The notes under the pieces were generated by a model. That model did no database searches. It saw nothing but the letters and a program-made list of their open reading frames with translations, and had not been told where the DNA came from. Below are positions 23,401 to 38,400 of a stretch of DNA of 64,000 bases, in pieces; the stretch's first letter is position 1, and the number at the start of each line of letters is the position of its first letter. Both the position numbers and the translations under genes were made by a program. The DNA is taken from NCBI GenBank assembly GCA_001557505.1, contig LSAX01000012.1:620001-684000 (forward strand). Direction: 5' to 3'. The stretch is from Reticulascus tulasneorum (Eukaryota > Ascomycota > Sordariomycetes > Glomerellales > Reticulascaceae).

Positions 23401-26400
23401 ACGTTCTGTGATGTGCGAAGCGCTGCACGAAGGTCGATGCCGTCAGTCACCTCCCAGGCAACATCGTCTTTGACCAGTACCTGAAGGGCAGTGCCGTGAA
23501 GAAAAACGATCCTTGTTCGCAGATTGCCGCAGGCCTCAACCGTCTGCTCCCAGGCCGTTTTAAAGCGATCCATATCAATATTCTCGGCGAGACGGTACAC
23601 AAACTTGGCCATGTAAGAGCCAGGCTGCTTCGCCGAAAGAGCCATAAGCCCTTCTTGAAGCTTGGTGCAAGGGAATGCATCATCGATTACCTGTGTATTT
23701 CCTAGGGTGCACTGGCCTCGGACGCTAATGTCATAGCTGGCATTATTATCAAGCTTGTGAAGCTTGGTAGAAGGGCCTTGCGCTTCAGCTTTGATGAGAC
23801 TACATAGAGGTTCATCGAGAAGACTAAAATGGGGAACTTGTTCAAGACACCGTTGCATGTCAGTAACGTCAATGTCGGATACACAAGCTGCGACGGATGA
23901 CAAGCGCGGATCGTCGAAAATGTCCTTAACTGTAAGAATGAGACCAGCCTCCCGCATCATAGGGACGACCTGGATAGCAGTGATCGAATCACCGCCTAAG
24001 CGGAGGAAGCTGTCATCTCGGCCGATGGATTCGAGGGGAAGCTTGAGGACGGCCGACCAGATCCGCTGCAGGGTCTTCTCTGTGTCGGTCTGCGGATCGC
24101 GCTTCTTTCCGTCTACCAGGCTATATCTTGCCAGTTCGTCTCTGGCAAGCGCAGCCGTCATGGTGCGGAGCTTGTTTCTGTCAAGCTTGGTGGAAGTAAT
24201 AAAAGGCATGTGGCGGCAGGGAATGTAGATTGTTGGGATCATGTATCGAGGGAGGCGTACAGTCAGCTGGCCAACCAAAGCGGACACGATGGTTTCCAAG
24301 TCGAGGGTGAGTGGAAGGAAAATGCTTTGAGATGTGTTACCTGGACCCATCGTTACAACGGTATCGGGCTTGGCGTTGTCGGCTCGAGTGTCTCCGCCAA
24401 GGCAGAAGTACGCAACAAGGCTTGCTCCAGCGTCAGATCGGAACACGTCCACGGCTACCTGTTGAAGACCTTCCATCGCAACTCGTACGTGGTGCTCTAC
24501 CTCGCTAAGCTCAACCCGGAGGCCACGGATCTTGACCTGGGTGTCCTTGCGACTTGAGAATTCGATCGTGCCGTCGGGGTTGTAAAAGCACAGGTCTCCT
24601 GACCTGTAGAACCGATTCCAATGGTGTATGTGTCGCTGTGGTGCCCATTCGGGGAGCGAGTCTGCCATGCTCTCGGCGGTCCGCTTACGGTCTGATAGGT
24701 ACTCTCGCAGCAGGGTTGGGCCTTGGATAACGACCTCACCCAGGCATCCCGTGGGGGCCAGACGACTATGATCTTGCGGATCGACGATCCAGCAATGGCC
24801 GCCTACCGGCCGTCCTATTGTCAGAGGAGATTCATCTATCGAATTCCATTCGTGAAGGGTACTGAAGACGCAAGTCTCTGCAGGACCCCAGCCGCTGACG
24901 AGGCGCACCTTGCCAAACCAGGTTTGGAGAATATCCCGACCAACAGCCTCACCGGCTAACATCAGTAGTTTCAAACTAGGAACGTCGGCCGGCTTCAGTG
25001 TGCGGACAAAGGCAGGAGTCAAAAGGGCCGAGTTGACACCCATGTTGTGAATAAACTGCTGCAAGCTGTTCATACGGATTTGTTCGGATGGAACACAGAG
25101 ACAGCCGCCTGAAATCAAGGTACTAATGGTTTCGCCGATGCAGGCATCGAACACGTAAGAAGAAAACTGCAGCATTCGGACTTCAGCCGTCATGCCTAGC
25201 CTCTTGGAGATCGCTTTCTGGCTAGTGCAGACGGAACCATGCTCCATAACAAGGCCTTTAGGTACGCCGGTGCTTCCGGACGTGAACAGGACGTACGCCG
25301 CATTGCTTGAGGACACCGTACATGCTGGTGGGGCGTCGCTGGTGTCCGCTACAGCCGACAGCGTCTCGTCGAGGCCACGCGTCACCGTTAAGACACTCGC
25401 AACCAGCCCCGTACACATCTCCTGGTTACCGGGGGATACGAGGACAAGTTGGGCACCGGTCTGATGAACGACCTGCTGCTGGCGTTGGATGGGATGCGAG
25501 GGGTCGAGGGGCACCCACGCGGCGCCAGCTTTGTTGATTGCCAAAATCGCTACAAAGAACCATACCGACTTTTCAAAGCAGACATGCACAAGGTCTTCAG
25601 GGAGAATATCGAAGTCTCGGATGAGGTGGTGAGCCAATCTGTTTGATGCGCGATCGAGCTGGCTGTAGGTCATATCACCATCCCACGATTGAATTGCGGG
25701 GGCGTTGCGCCGCAGCTGCGCTTGGTCTGCGACGAGCTGGTGGACACAGCTGTCTACTATCTCTGGGTCTTCGGCGTTCCACGAGAGAGCATTATCGAGG
25801 TCCCACGGACCGGCACTAGACACGCAGGCGAGGGGCGTCTCATCTTGCGGGAGAAGCTGTTGCATGACGTGATCAAAGTGGTTTAGCAACGCCACAACTC
25901 GGGCCTCAGCTAGCACTTTTGCGTCGTAGACCACATCCAGTTCGACAGTATGATCATACATGTGGCACTGGAAGACAAGCGGGTAGTTGAAATAGCCCTC
26001 TAGAGTGTGATCTGATGTTTCTTGGTCAATAGCAGCCGGCCGGAGGATTGAGCTGGTGGGGCCGTCTGATGCCATCAAGTGCTTTGCTGGCTGAATCACC
26101 AGGAGGCTCGAGAAATCGCATACCTCTCTTGCATCTTCGCTCACCTTAGCAATATTTTGTAGACCATGTTGCTCAAAAGTGACCATCTCCGATGCTTGAG
26201 TTTGAATGATGTCTAGAAATTTTGACACAGACTGCTGGCGGTCAATTCGAACTCTGACAGGCACTGTGGCAACCAGAAGACCGGCCATGCTCTCGATGCC
26301 GGCGACCGGGGCATGCCGTCCCGAGATTGAAGTTCCGAAACACACATCGTCTGTATCACAGTACTGGGCAAGCACGATTGCCCAAGTGGCTCGCAGGATA

Positions 26401-29400
26401 GACGCCCTTGTGATGGAGGAACTCTTCGGCAAGGAAGTGCGGATGGTCTTTTTCAAGGATCTAGTCAAAACCGCAGAGCCACGGCTGGGCGAAGCGGGGA
26501 AGATGGCACGTTTCGCCTCGTGCAGTTGTTTCTTCCAATATTGGTTTGCGACGTCGGAGTCGAGCAGCATGGTGTACTTGACAAAACTGGCGTAAGGACG
26601 CAAGGCCGGGATACTCAGTCCACGGTAAGACTGTGACAACAAGTCTGTAATGAGACGTATAGTAAGGCCATCAACAACTGCGTGATGAATAACCCAGACA
26701 AAATAACGCCCCTTTTTGTCAAGATTAGAATTGTGGACAATGGCGTAGCGGCAGAGGCGCGAGCCGTACGTCATGTCGATGTCCCGGGACGCATCGAGTG
26801 TTGCACGAAGGTCCATGTGGTCTGTTTCTTCCCATAAGATATCATCTTCTATGAGCACCTGTAGTGTAGAGCCGCGGTGGAAAACGATCCTTGTACGAAG
26901 ACTGCCGCAAAGCTCAACCGTCCGCTCCCAGGCCTTTTTGAAGCGATCTAGATCAACGCTTTCAGCGAGACGGTATACAAATTTAGCCATGTAAGAGCCT
27001 GGCTGTTTGACCGAAAGAGCCATGAAACCCTCTTGAAGCTTAGTGCAAGGGAACACGTCCTCGATCACCTGTTTACCTCCCAGGTTGCACTGCTCTCGGA
27101 CGTTAAAGTCATTGGTCGCGGACTCATCAAGCTTGTCCAGGCTGTTGAGAGGACTTTGAGCTTGGGCTCGGATATGATCACGTAGAGGTTCATCGATAAG
27201 GCTGAACTGTGGGATTTTCTCGAGACCTCGCTGCACGTCGGTGACGTCAATGTCGGATACACAATCTGCGACAGCTGACAAGCGTGGGTCGTCGAAAATG
27301 TCCTTGACTGTGAGTGCAAGACCGGCCTCGCGCGACATAGAGATGACTTGAATAGCGGTAATAGAATCACCGCCTAAGCGGAGGAAGCTGTCATCCCGGC
27401 CGATGGATTCGAGGGGAAGCTTGAGGATGGTCGACCAAATCTGTTGAAGGGTCTTCTCTTTGTCGGTCTGTGGATCACGCTTCTTTCCGTCTACCAGGCT
27501 ATATCTGGCTAGGTCGTCTCTGCTCAGTGCGGACGTCATGGTGCGAAGCTTGTTTCTGTCTAGTTTGGTAGAGGTGATAAAAGGCATGCGGCGGCAGGGA
27601 ATGTAAAGAGTAGGGATCATGTAACGAGGCAGGCGAACACTCAGCTGGCCGACCAACGCAGAAACTATGGCTTTCAAGTCGGTGGTGAGCGGGAGGAATA
27701 GACTTTGAGGAGCGTTACGGAGTTCAAGAGAAGTGGTGGCCTCAGAGTCGGTGTTGGAGACAGGTACGTCATAATCAGTGCAGAAGTACGCAACAAGACT
27801 GGCTCCGCTGTCAGAGTGAAATACGTCCACGGCTACTTGCTGAACACCTTCCATCGCAACCCGTATGTGGTGCTCTACCTCGCTAAGCTCAACCCGGAGG
27901 CCACGGATCTTGACCTGGGTGTCCTTGCGACTTGAAAATTCGATCGTGCCGTCGGGGTTATAGAAGCACAGGTCACCTGACTTATAAAACCGATTCCAAC
28001 GCGGCAAGTAACGCCGTGGCGCCCAGTCAGGGAGCGAGTCTGTTATGGTCTCAGCGGTCCGCTTACGGTCCGACAGGTACTCTCGCAGCAGGGTCGGGCC
28101 TTGAATAACGACCTCTCCCAGGCATCCAGTAGGGGCCAGACGACTATGGTCCTGTGGATCGACGATCCAGCAATGGCCGCCTACCGGTCGACCTATTGTC
28201 AGAGGCGACTCACTGATCGACTTCCACTCGTGCAGGGTACTGAAGACGCAAGTCTCTGCGGGACCCCAGCCATTGACGAGACGCACTTTGCCAAACCAGG
28301 TCTGGAGGATGTCTTGTCCCACCGCCTCGCCTGCCAAAAGCAAGAGCCTTAGGCTGGGGACGTCCTCTGGTCTCAGTGTGCGGACGAAGGCTGGAGTCAG
28401 GAATGCCCAGTCTACCCGCATCTCGCTAATGAATTCTTTCAGACCGTTTATACGGGATTCCTCCGAAGGGACACAAATGCAGGCACCGGAAATAAGGGGA
28501 GCGATGATTTCGCCGATAGAAAGGTCGAACACGTAAGCAGCAAATTGCAGCATTCGGACATCAGGTGTCAGGCCTAGCCTTTTGGAGATTGCTTGCTGGC
28601 TAGTGCAAATAGAACCATGCTCCATGACAAGACCCTTAGGGACGCCAGTAGTTCCCGACGTGAAAAGAACGTAAGAGGCGTTGTGAGAGGAGACCTCACA
28701 TGCTGGTGGGGCGTCGCTAGTCTGAGCTATCATCAACAAGCCCTCGTCAAGATCAGATGTCACCGATAACACACGCGCAACGAGCCTAGTACACATCTGG
28801 TGGTTGCCGGGAGAAACGAGGACAAGTTGGGCACCGGTCTGATGAACGACCTGCTGCTGGCGTTGGATGGGATGCGAGGGGTCGAGGGGCACCCACGCGG
28901 CGCCAGCTTTGTTGATTGCCAGAATCGCTACAAAGAACCATACCGACTTTTCAAAGCAGACATGCACAAGGTCTTCAGGGAGAATATCGAAGTCTCGGAC
29001 GAGGTGGTGAGCCAATCTGTTTGATGCGCGGTCGAGCTGCCTGTAGGTCATATCGCCATCCCATGATTGGATGGCGGGGGCATTGGGCCGTATCCGCGCT
29101 TGGTTTGCGATGAGTTGGTGGACACAGCTATCGATTATCTTCGGTTCTTCGGCGTTCCAAGAGAGGGCCTTGTCGAGATCCCACGGGCCGCTACAAGATA
29201 TGGAGGCGAGCGGGACCTCATCTTGCAAGAGTAGCTGCTGCACGACATGATCGAAATGGTTGACCAATGCCGTGACCTGGACCTCAGCCAGCTCATTGGT
29301 GTCATAGACCACGTCCAACAAAACGGTATCATCCTGCATGTGGGCCTGAAATACGAGTGGATAGTTGAAGTAGCCCTCTATAGTTTGGTCTACTAAGTCT

Positions 29401-32400
29401 TGGTCAATGTGAGCAAGCCGGAGGATTGAGCCGGTAGTGTCGTCTGAAGCCATCAAGTGTTTTGCCGGCTGGACCACCAGAAGGCTGGAGAAATTACACA
29501 CATCTTTAGCATCTTCGCTTACTTTGGCAATGTTCTGCAGACCAAACTGCTCATATGCGACCATCTCTGACGCTTGAGTTTGAATGGTGTCTAGAAATCG
29601 TGACACAGGCTGCTGGCGGTCAAGCCGAACTCTGACTGGCACCGTGGCAACCAGAAGACCGGCCATGCTCTCGATGCCGGCGACCAGGGCGTGACGTCCC
29701 GAGATTGACGTCCCGAAGCACACGTCGTCTGTGTCACAGTACTGGGCAAGCACGATGGCCCACGCCGCTCGCAGGATAGAGGCCTTTGTGACAGAAAAAT
29801 TAATTGGCAAGGGAGCGTCGATGGCCTTTTTCAAGAATCGAGTCGCGTGCTTGGAGCCGTGGTTGAGCGGAGCGGGGAAGATTGCTCGTTTCGCTTCATG
29901 AAGCTGTTCCTTCCAATACTGGCTGGCGGCATTGGAGTCGAGCATCATGGTGTATTTGATGAAACTGGTGTAGGGACGCAAGGCTGGGATAGTCGGTCCC
30001 TGGTAGGCCTGCGACAACAATTCAGTAATGAGACGTATAGTAAGACCGTCAACAACTGCGTGATGAATAACCCAGACAAAATACCACCCGTTCCTATCTT
30101 GATGTTCGTCATGTACGATAGCGTAGCGGCAGAGGCGTGAGCCGTACGTCATGTCAACGTTCTGTGACGTATGGAGCGCTGTGCGAAGGTCCATACCGTC
30201 TGTTACTTCCCATAAGATATCATCTTCTATGAGCACCTGTAGTGTAGAGCCGCGGTGGAAAATGATCCTTGTACGAAGACTGCCGCAAAGCTCAACTGTC
30301 CGCTCCCAGGCCTTTTTAAAGCGATCTATATCAATACTTTCAGGGAGACGGTATACAAACTTAGCCATGTAAGAGCCTGGCTGTTTGATCGAAAGAGCCA
30401 TAAACCCTTCTTGAAGCTTAGTGCAGGGAAATACGTCTTCGATCACCTGTTTGTTTCCTAGATTACACTGCTCTCGGGGACTAACCTCATAATGCGTGTT
30501 CCTATTGTGCTTGTTTGGCTTGTTAGAAGGACCTTGAGCTTCAGCTTGGATGATATCACGTAAAGGTTCATCGAGAAGACTGAAAGGTGGGACATGCTCA
30601 AGATACCGCTGCATGTCGGTGGCGTCAATTTTGGACACACTAGCAGCGACGGCTGACAAACGCGGATCGTTGAATATGTCCTTGACTGTGAGAGAGAGAC
30701 CAGCTTCGCGGGACATAGGGATGAGTTGGATAGCAGTGATCGAATCGCCGCCTAAGCGGAGGAAGCTGTCATCCCGGCCGATGGATTCGAGGGGAAGCTT
30801 GAGGACGGCCGACCAGATCCTCTGCAAGGTCCTCTCTGTACTGGTCTGCGGATCGCGCTTCTTTCTGTCGACCAGGCTATATCTTGCCAGGTCGTCCTGT
30901 CCAAGTGCGGCTGTCATGGTACGGAGCTTGTTTCTGTCCAGTTTGGTAGAGGTAATAGAAGGCATGTTGCGACAGGGAATGTAAATTGTTGGGATCATGT
31001 ATCGAGGGAGGCGCACACTCAGCTGGCCAACCAAAGCGGCTACCTTAGTTTCCAAGTCGGGGGTGAGTGGGAGGAAAATTCCATGGGATCCGTTACCTGG
31101 ATGCATCGCCACAACGGTATCGGGGTTGGCGTTGTCGGCTCGAGTGTCTCCGCCAAGGCAGAAGTACGCAACAAGGCTCGCTCCAGCGTCAGACCGCAAT
31201 ACGTCCACAGCTACTTGTTGAACACCCTCCATCGCAACCCGTACGTGGTGCTCGACTTCGCCGAGTTCGACGCGGAGGCCACGAATCTTGACCTGGGTGT
31301 CCTTGCGACTTGAAAATTCGATCGTGCCGTCGGGGTTGTAGAAGCACATGTCACCTGACTTGTAGAACCGATTCCAATGGGGTATATGTCGCCGCGGTGC
31401 CCATTCGGGGAGCGAGTCTGTTATGGTCTCAGCGGTCCGCTTACGGTCCGACAGGTACTCTCGCAGCAGGGTCGGGCCTTGGATAACGACCTCTCCCAGG
31501 CATCCCGTAGGTGCCAGACGACTATGATCCTGCGGATCCACGATCCAGCAATGGCCGCCTACCGGCCGCCCTATTGTCAGAGGCGACTCACTGATCGACT
31601 TCCACTCGTGCAGGGTACTGAAGACGCAAGTCTCTGCGGGACCCCAGCCATTGACGAGACGTACTTTGCCAAACCAGGTCTGGAGGATGTCTTGTCCTAC
31701 CGCCTCGCCTGCCAAAAGTAGGAGCCTTAGGCTAGGGACGTCCTCTGGTTTCAGTGTGCGGACGAAGGCTGGAGTCAGGAATGCCCAGTCTACCCGCATC
31801 TCGCTAATGAATTCTTTCAGACCGTTTATACGGGATTCCTCCGAAGGGACGCAAATGCAGGCACCAGAGATGAGGGGAGCGATGATTTCGCCGATAGAGA
31901 GGTCAAACACATAAGAAGCAAACTGCAGGATTCGGACGTCAGGCGTCAGGCCTAGCCTTTTGGAGATTGCTTGCTGGCTAGTGCAGACGGCACTATGCTC
32001 CATTACAAGACCTTTGGGGACGCCAGTGGTTCCAGACGTGAAAAGAACGTAAGCGGCGTTGCGAGAAGAGACCCCACACGCCGGAGGACTCTTGCTAGTC
32101 TCGGTCGCTGCCGATAGTGTCTCGTCGAGATCACGCGTCACCGCTAGGACACGCGCAACCAATCCTATACATAGTTCGTAATTATTAGGAGAGAGAAGAG
32201 CGAGCCTTGCACCAGTCTGATGAACGACCTGCTGCTGGCGTTGGAGGGGATATGAGGGATCGAGAGGCACCCACGCGGCGCCAGCTTTGTTGATGGCCAA
32301 AATCGCCACAAAAAACCATATCGACTTTTCAAAGCAGACATGCACAAGGTCTTCAGGCTGAACATCGAAATCTCGGACGAGGTGGTGAGCCAATCTGTTT

Positions 32401-35400
32401 GATGCGCGATCAAGCTGGCTGTAGGTCATATCGCCATCCCACGATTGGATGGCGGGGGCGTTGGGCCGCATCCACATTTGCTCTGCGACGAGCTGATGGA
32501 CACATGCGTCAACTATCTGTGGCTCTTCGGCGTTCCAGGAGAGGGCTTGGTCGAGATCCCAAGGCCCGGTGCTAGAGATGGAGGCGAGCGGTCTCTCATC
32601 TTGCGAGAGAAGCTGCTGAACAACGTGGTCAAAGTGATTTAACAACGCCAGGACCTGGAACTCAGCTAGTACATTTGCATTGTAGACGACATCTAGCACC
32701 ACGGTACGACTATGCATGTGGCCCTGAAAGACAAGTGGATACGTAAAGTAGCCGTCCAAAGCCGCCTCCTGATCTGACCGTCTCAATTCTTGCGAGGCCC
32801 AAATTGCTTCACCAGTGTTCTCGGATGAGCTCAGTTCGCCAGGCTGGATCACCAAGAGGCTCGAGAAATCGCAAATCTCTCTTGCATCTTCGCTCAACTT
32901 GGCAATATTCTGCAAACCGTACTGCTCAAATGCGACCATCTCTGATGCTTGAGTTTGAATGGCGTCTAGAAATCTTGACACAGACTGCTGGCGGTCAAGC
33001 CGAACTCTGACTGGTACCGTGGCAACCAGAAGACCGGCCATGCTCTCGATGCCGGCGACCGGGGCGTGACGGCCCGAAATTGACGTCCCGAAGCACACGT
33101 CGTCTATATCACAGTACTGGGCAAGCACGATGGCCCACGCCGCTCGCAGGATAGAGGCCTTTGTGACAGAAGAATTACTCGGCATCGGCGCATTGATGGT
33201 TCTTTTCAAGGATCGAGTCGCGTGCTTGGAGCCGCGGTTGCGTGAGCTAGCGGTTGAAATTGTGGCCGGGAAAACAGCGCGCTTTGCCTCATGAAGTTGA
33301 TCCTTCCAATATCGACTCGCAGCGTCGGAGTCGAGATGCATGATGTACTTGATGAAACCGGCGTAGGGATGTAAGGTCGGGATGCTGAAACTATGATACA
33401 TCTGTGATAATAGTTTGGTAATGAGTCGTATGGAAAGACCGTCAACAACCGCGTGGTGGACAACCCAAACAAAATATCGGCCGGGCTTCTGTTGATTATC
33501 GTCGTGAACAACAGCGTAGCGGCAAAGGCGTGAACCGTATGTCATCCCGACATCCTGTGATGCTCGAAGAGCCGCACGAAGGTTCATGCCGTTGGTGACC
33601 TCCCATTCAACGTCATTTTTGATTAAAATCTGAAAGGCAGTGCCCTGAAGGAAAACAATCCTTGTTCGCAGATTACCGCAAAGTTCGATCGTCTGCTCCC
33701 ACGCCTTTTTAAAACGGTCTATTTCCACGCTTTCAGCGAGACGGTATACAAACTTGGCCATATAAGAGCCAGGCTGTTTGACCGAAAGAGCCATAAACCC
33801 TTCTTGAAGCTTCGTGCAAGGAAACGCGTCTTCAATCACTTGTGTGTCTCGTAAGTTGCACTGGTCCCTGAGGTCAATCTCAGAGCTCATATTCGCATCA
33901 GGCTCATCTAGCCTGAAGGGAAGACCTTGAGCTTGGGCTTGGACAAGAACACGCAAAGGTTCATCGAGAAGACTAAAATGTGGGGGTTGCTCAAGATATT
34001 GCTGCATATCGGCGCTGTTAGCTTTGGACGCCCGAGCAGCGACGGCTGACAAGCGCGGATCATCAAAAATGTCCTTGACTGTAAGAACGAGACCAGCCTC
34101 GCGCGACATAGGGACAACTTGGATAGCAGTGATCGAATCACCGCCTAAGCGGAGGAAGCTGTCGTCCCGACCAATGGATTCGAGGGGAAGCTTGAGGACG
34201 GCCGACCAGATCCGCTGCAGGGTCTTCTCTGTGTCGGTCTGCGGATCGCGCTTCTTTCCGTCTACCAGGCTATATCTTGCCAGTTCGTCTCTGGCAAGCG
34301 CAGCCGTCATAGTGCGGAGCTTGTTTCTGTCAAGCTTGGTGGAAGTAATAAAAGGCATGTGGCGGCAGGGGATGTACAGTGTTGGGATCATGTAACGAGG
34401 GAGACGCACACTCAACTGGCCAACCAAAGCGGCTACCTTAGTTTCCAAGTCGGGGGTGAGTGGGAGGAAAATGCCTTCGGATATGTTTCCTAGATCTATC
34501 GCTACAATGGTATCGGGGTTGGCGTTGTCGGCTCGAGTGTTTCCGCCAAGGCAGAAGTACGCAACAAGGCTCGCTCCAGCGTCAGAGTGGAACACGTCCA
34601 CGGCTACTTGTTGGACACCATCCATAGCAACCCGTACGTGGTACTCGACTTCGCCGAGTTCAACTCGGAGCCCACGTATCTTGACCTGCGTGTCTTTGCG
34701 GCTGGAGAATTCAATCGTGCCGTCGGGGTTATAGAAGCATAGGTCGCCGGACTTGTAGAACCGATTCCAACGAGGCAGATGGCGCCGCGGCACCCAGTCG
34801 GGGAGCGAGTCTGTTATGGTCTCAGCGGTCCGCTTACGGTCTGACAGGTACTCTCGCAGCAGGGTCGGGCCTTGGATAACGACCTCTCCCAGGCATCCCG
34901 TGGGTGCCAGACGACTATGATCCTGCGGATCGACGATCCAGCAATGGCCGCCTACCGGCCGCCCTATTGTCAGAGGCGACTCACTGATCGACTTCCACTC
35001 GTGCAGGGTACTGAAGACGCAAGTCTCTGCGGGACCCCAGCCATTGACGAGACGTACTTTGCCAAACCAGTTCTGGAGGATGTCTTGTCCCACCGCCTCG
35101 CCTGCCAAAAGTAAGAGCCTTAGGCTAGGGACGTCCTCTGGTCTCAGTGTGCGGACGAAGGCTGGAGTCAGGAATGCCCAGTCTACCCGCATCTCGCTAA
35201 TGAATTCTTTCAGACCGTTTATACGGGATTCCTCCGAAGGGACGCAAATGCAGGCACCGGAAATGAGGGGAGCGATAATTTCGCCGATAGAGAGGTCAAA
35301 CACGTAAGCAGCAAATTGCAATATTCGGACTTCAGGCGTCAGACCTAGCCTTTTACAGATTGCTTGCTGGCTAGTGCAAACCGCTCCATGCTCTATGATA

Positions 35401-38400
35401 AGACCTTTGGGGACGCTAGTACTTCCCGACGTGAAAAGAATGTAGGCCGCGTTGCTTGAGGAGACCTCATATGCCGGGGGGGCGTCGCTAGTCTCGGCTA
35501 TAAGCGACAGGGCCTCGTCAAGATCGGATGTCACCGCTATTACACGAGAAACTAGCCTAGTGTAGATTTCATGGTTGTCAGGAGACACGAGGGCAAGTTG
35601 GGCACCGGTTTGGTGAACAACCTGCTGCTGGCGTTGGATAGGATGCGAGGGATCAAGGGGCACCCACGCGGCGCCGGCTTTATTGATGGCCAAAATCGCC
35701 ACAAAGAACCATATCGACTTTTCAAAGCAGACATGCACAAGGTCTTCAGGCTGAACATCGAAATCTCGGACGAGGTGGTGAGACAATCTGTTTGCTGCGC
35801 GATCAAGCTGGCTGTAGGTCATATCGCCATCCCATGATTGGATAGCGGGGGCATTCGGTCGCAACCTCGCTTGCTCTGCGACGAGTTGGTGGACACATCC
35901 GTCGACTATCTCTGGTTCTTCAGCGTTCCAGGAGAGGGCCTTGTCGAGATCCCAAGGCCCGGTGCTAGAGATGGAGGCGAGCGGTGTCTCATCTTGCAAG
36001 ACAAGCTGCTGTACGACGTGATTAAAGTGATTCAGCAACGCAACGACTTGGAACTCAGCCAGCACATTTGCATTGTAAATGACGTCGAGCGCGACGTTAT
36101 CATCATGCATGTGGCCTTGAAAGACGAGCGGATAAGTAAAATAGCCTTCCAACGCCTCTTCCTGATCGAGCTGCCCTATTTCTGGGGAGTCCAGGATCAA
36201 TTCACCGGCATTGTCGAAGGAGCCCAGCTGCGCTGGCTGAATTACCAAGAGGCTCGAGAAGTCACACGCATCTCTAGCGTCTTCGCTTACTTTGGCAATG
36301 TTCTGCAGACCAAACTGCTCAAAAGCGACCATCTCTGATGCCTGTGTCTGAATAGCATCCAGAAATTTTGACACAGACTGCTGGCGGTCAATCTGAACTC
36401 TGACCGGCACTGTGGCAACCAGAGGACCAGCCATGCTCTCGATGCCGGCGACCGGGGCTTGGCGGCCTGAGATCGACGTCCCGAAACACACGTCGTCTGT
36501 GTCGCAGTACTGGGCGAGCACCATGGCCCACGCGGCTCGCAGAATTGATGCCCTTGTGATAGAAGAGCTCTTCGGCAATGAAGCGGTGATGGTCTTTTTC
36601 AAAGATCGGGTCAGAATCCCAGACCCGCGGTTGGGCGAAGAGGGAAAGATGGCTCGCTTTGCTTCATGAAGTTGTTCCTTCCAATACTGGTAGGCCGCGT
36701 CGGAGTTGAGATGCATAGTGTACTTGATAAAACCGGCGTAGGGATACAAGGTCAAGATACTGAGTCCACGGTAGGCTTGCGACAGTACATCCATAATAAC
36801 ATTCATGCTCCAACCGTCATAAATAGCGTGGTGAGCGGTCAAGACAAAGTACAGTTGGTCGCCTGGATTGTCGCCGCTATGTTCTCCGTGGACGAGAGCA
36901 TAGCGGCAGAGTCGCATCCCGTATGTCATATCGACGTTCTGTGATGCGCGAAGGGCTGCACGAAGGTCCATAGAGTCGACCACGTCCCATGCGACATCAT
37001 TTTTGATAAGTACCTGAAAGGCAGTGCCGTGGAGGAAAATGATCCTTGTACGCAAACTGCCACAAATCTCCACCGTCCGCTCCCACGCCTTTTTGAAGCA
37101 ATCTACATCGACGTTTGTATTTAGACGGTACACAAATTTTGCGATGTGGGACCCTCGCTGTTTGACTGAAAGAGCCATGAACCCTTCTTGGAGCTTGGTA
37201 CAAGGGAATGCGTCCTCAATCACCTGACTATCCTTTAGACGACAGTCTCGTCGCGCTTGCGATAGCACCATCGTCATGTGCTCAGTTGAAAGTAAACCGA
37301 ATGGCTTCATCTCCAATCCATCGTCGCTCGTCGACCCTCCAGCTGCAGCAGCCAGGCGGTCAAGCCGGGAGTCCTTGAATATGGCGGCGACAGTCAGATG
37401 GATCCCGTACTGACGTGCTGCCGCTACGAGCTGAATCGCGCTAATCGAGTCGCCTCCAATGCGCAAAAAGCTATCCATCTTCCCGATTTGTTGAGGCGTG
37501 GTCTTCAACACCTGTGCCCACAGATCTCTTAGCTTCAGCTCCATTTCAGTAGACGGCGCTACCCTGCTCCGACTCGCCAAGGAGTATGTGGCAAGCTGGT
37601 CGGGTGGCAGGTTCTTGGCCATGGACTGAAGACCTGTCCTGTCAATCTTCATCGACGTACTGAACGGCATTTGTAACAGAGGTAGGTACGTAGCGGGCAC
37701 CATATAAACCGGCAGGAGATCTTTCAGCTGCTCATGCAGATTTTCAATCGCGGTCTTGGTGGTTTCTTCCATTGCCATGAGTTTGAGGTGGCTCTCGGCA
37801 GTAGTCGCTCGTCCTCCACTCTGATTATCACGAAAGCTGATGAACGCGACTAGCGTAACACTGGACTCACGTTGCACTACATCCACCACCGCATGTTCGA
37901 CGTTGGGCAGGAACACCTTCACGTTATACTCGATCTCTCCGAGCTCAATGCGCTGGCCGCGTAGCTTGATTTGGGTATCCTTTCTTCCAAGGTACTCGAT
38001 CGTGCCGTCGAGGTAATATCTGACCAGATCTCCAGTTTTGTAGAATCGTAGCCCCGCACCAGCCATGGAGAGAGGCAGCCATTTGGGAGCCTGGATAAAA
38101 GCGTCATTTGTTCTCTCTTCGTCGTTGAGGTACCCTCGAGCCAGGGTTGGACCTTGAACTAGAAGCTCGCCGACGCATCCAACTGCAGCTAACATCTGGT
38201 GGTCGTTCCGGTCTACAATCCAACACAGGCTGTTGAAGCCCTGGCCGATTACGGTTGGAAGCTCGTCAGACGACATGTATGTATGCGTCGTGCAGCACAT
38301 ACAGGTTTCGGTTGGACCATATGCGTTTATAAGTTTACTAGATCCCTGCCATATCTTTATCGTTTCTCTTGTAGGGGCCTCGCCACCAAGTATCATGGTT

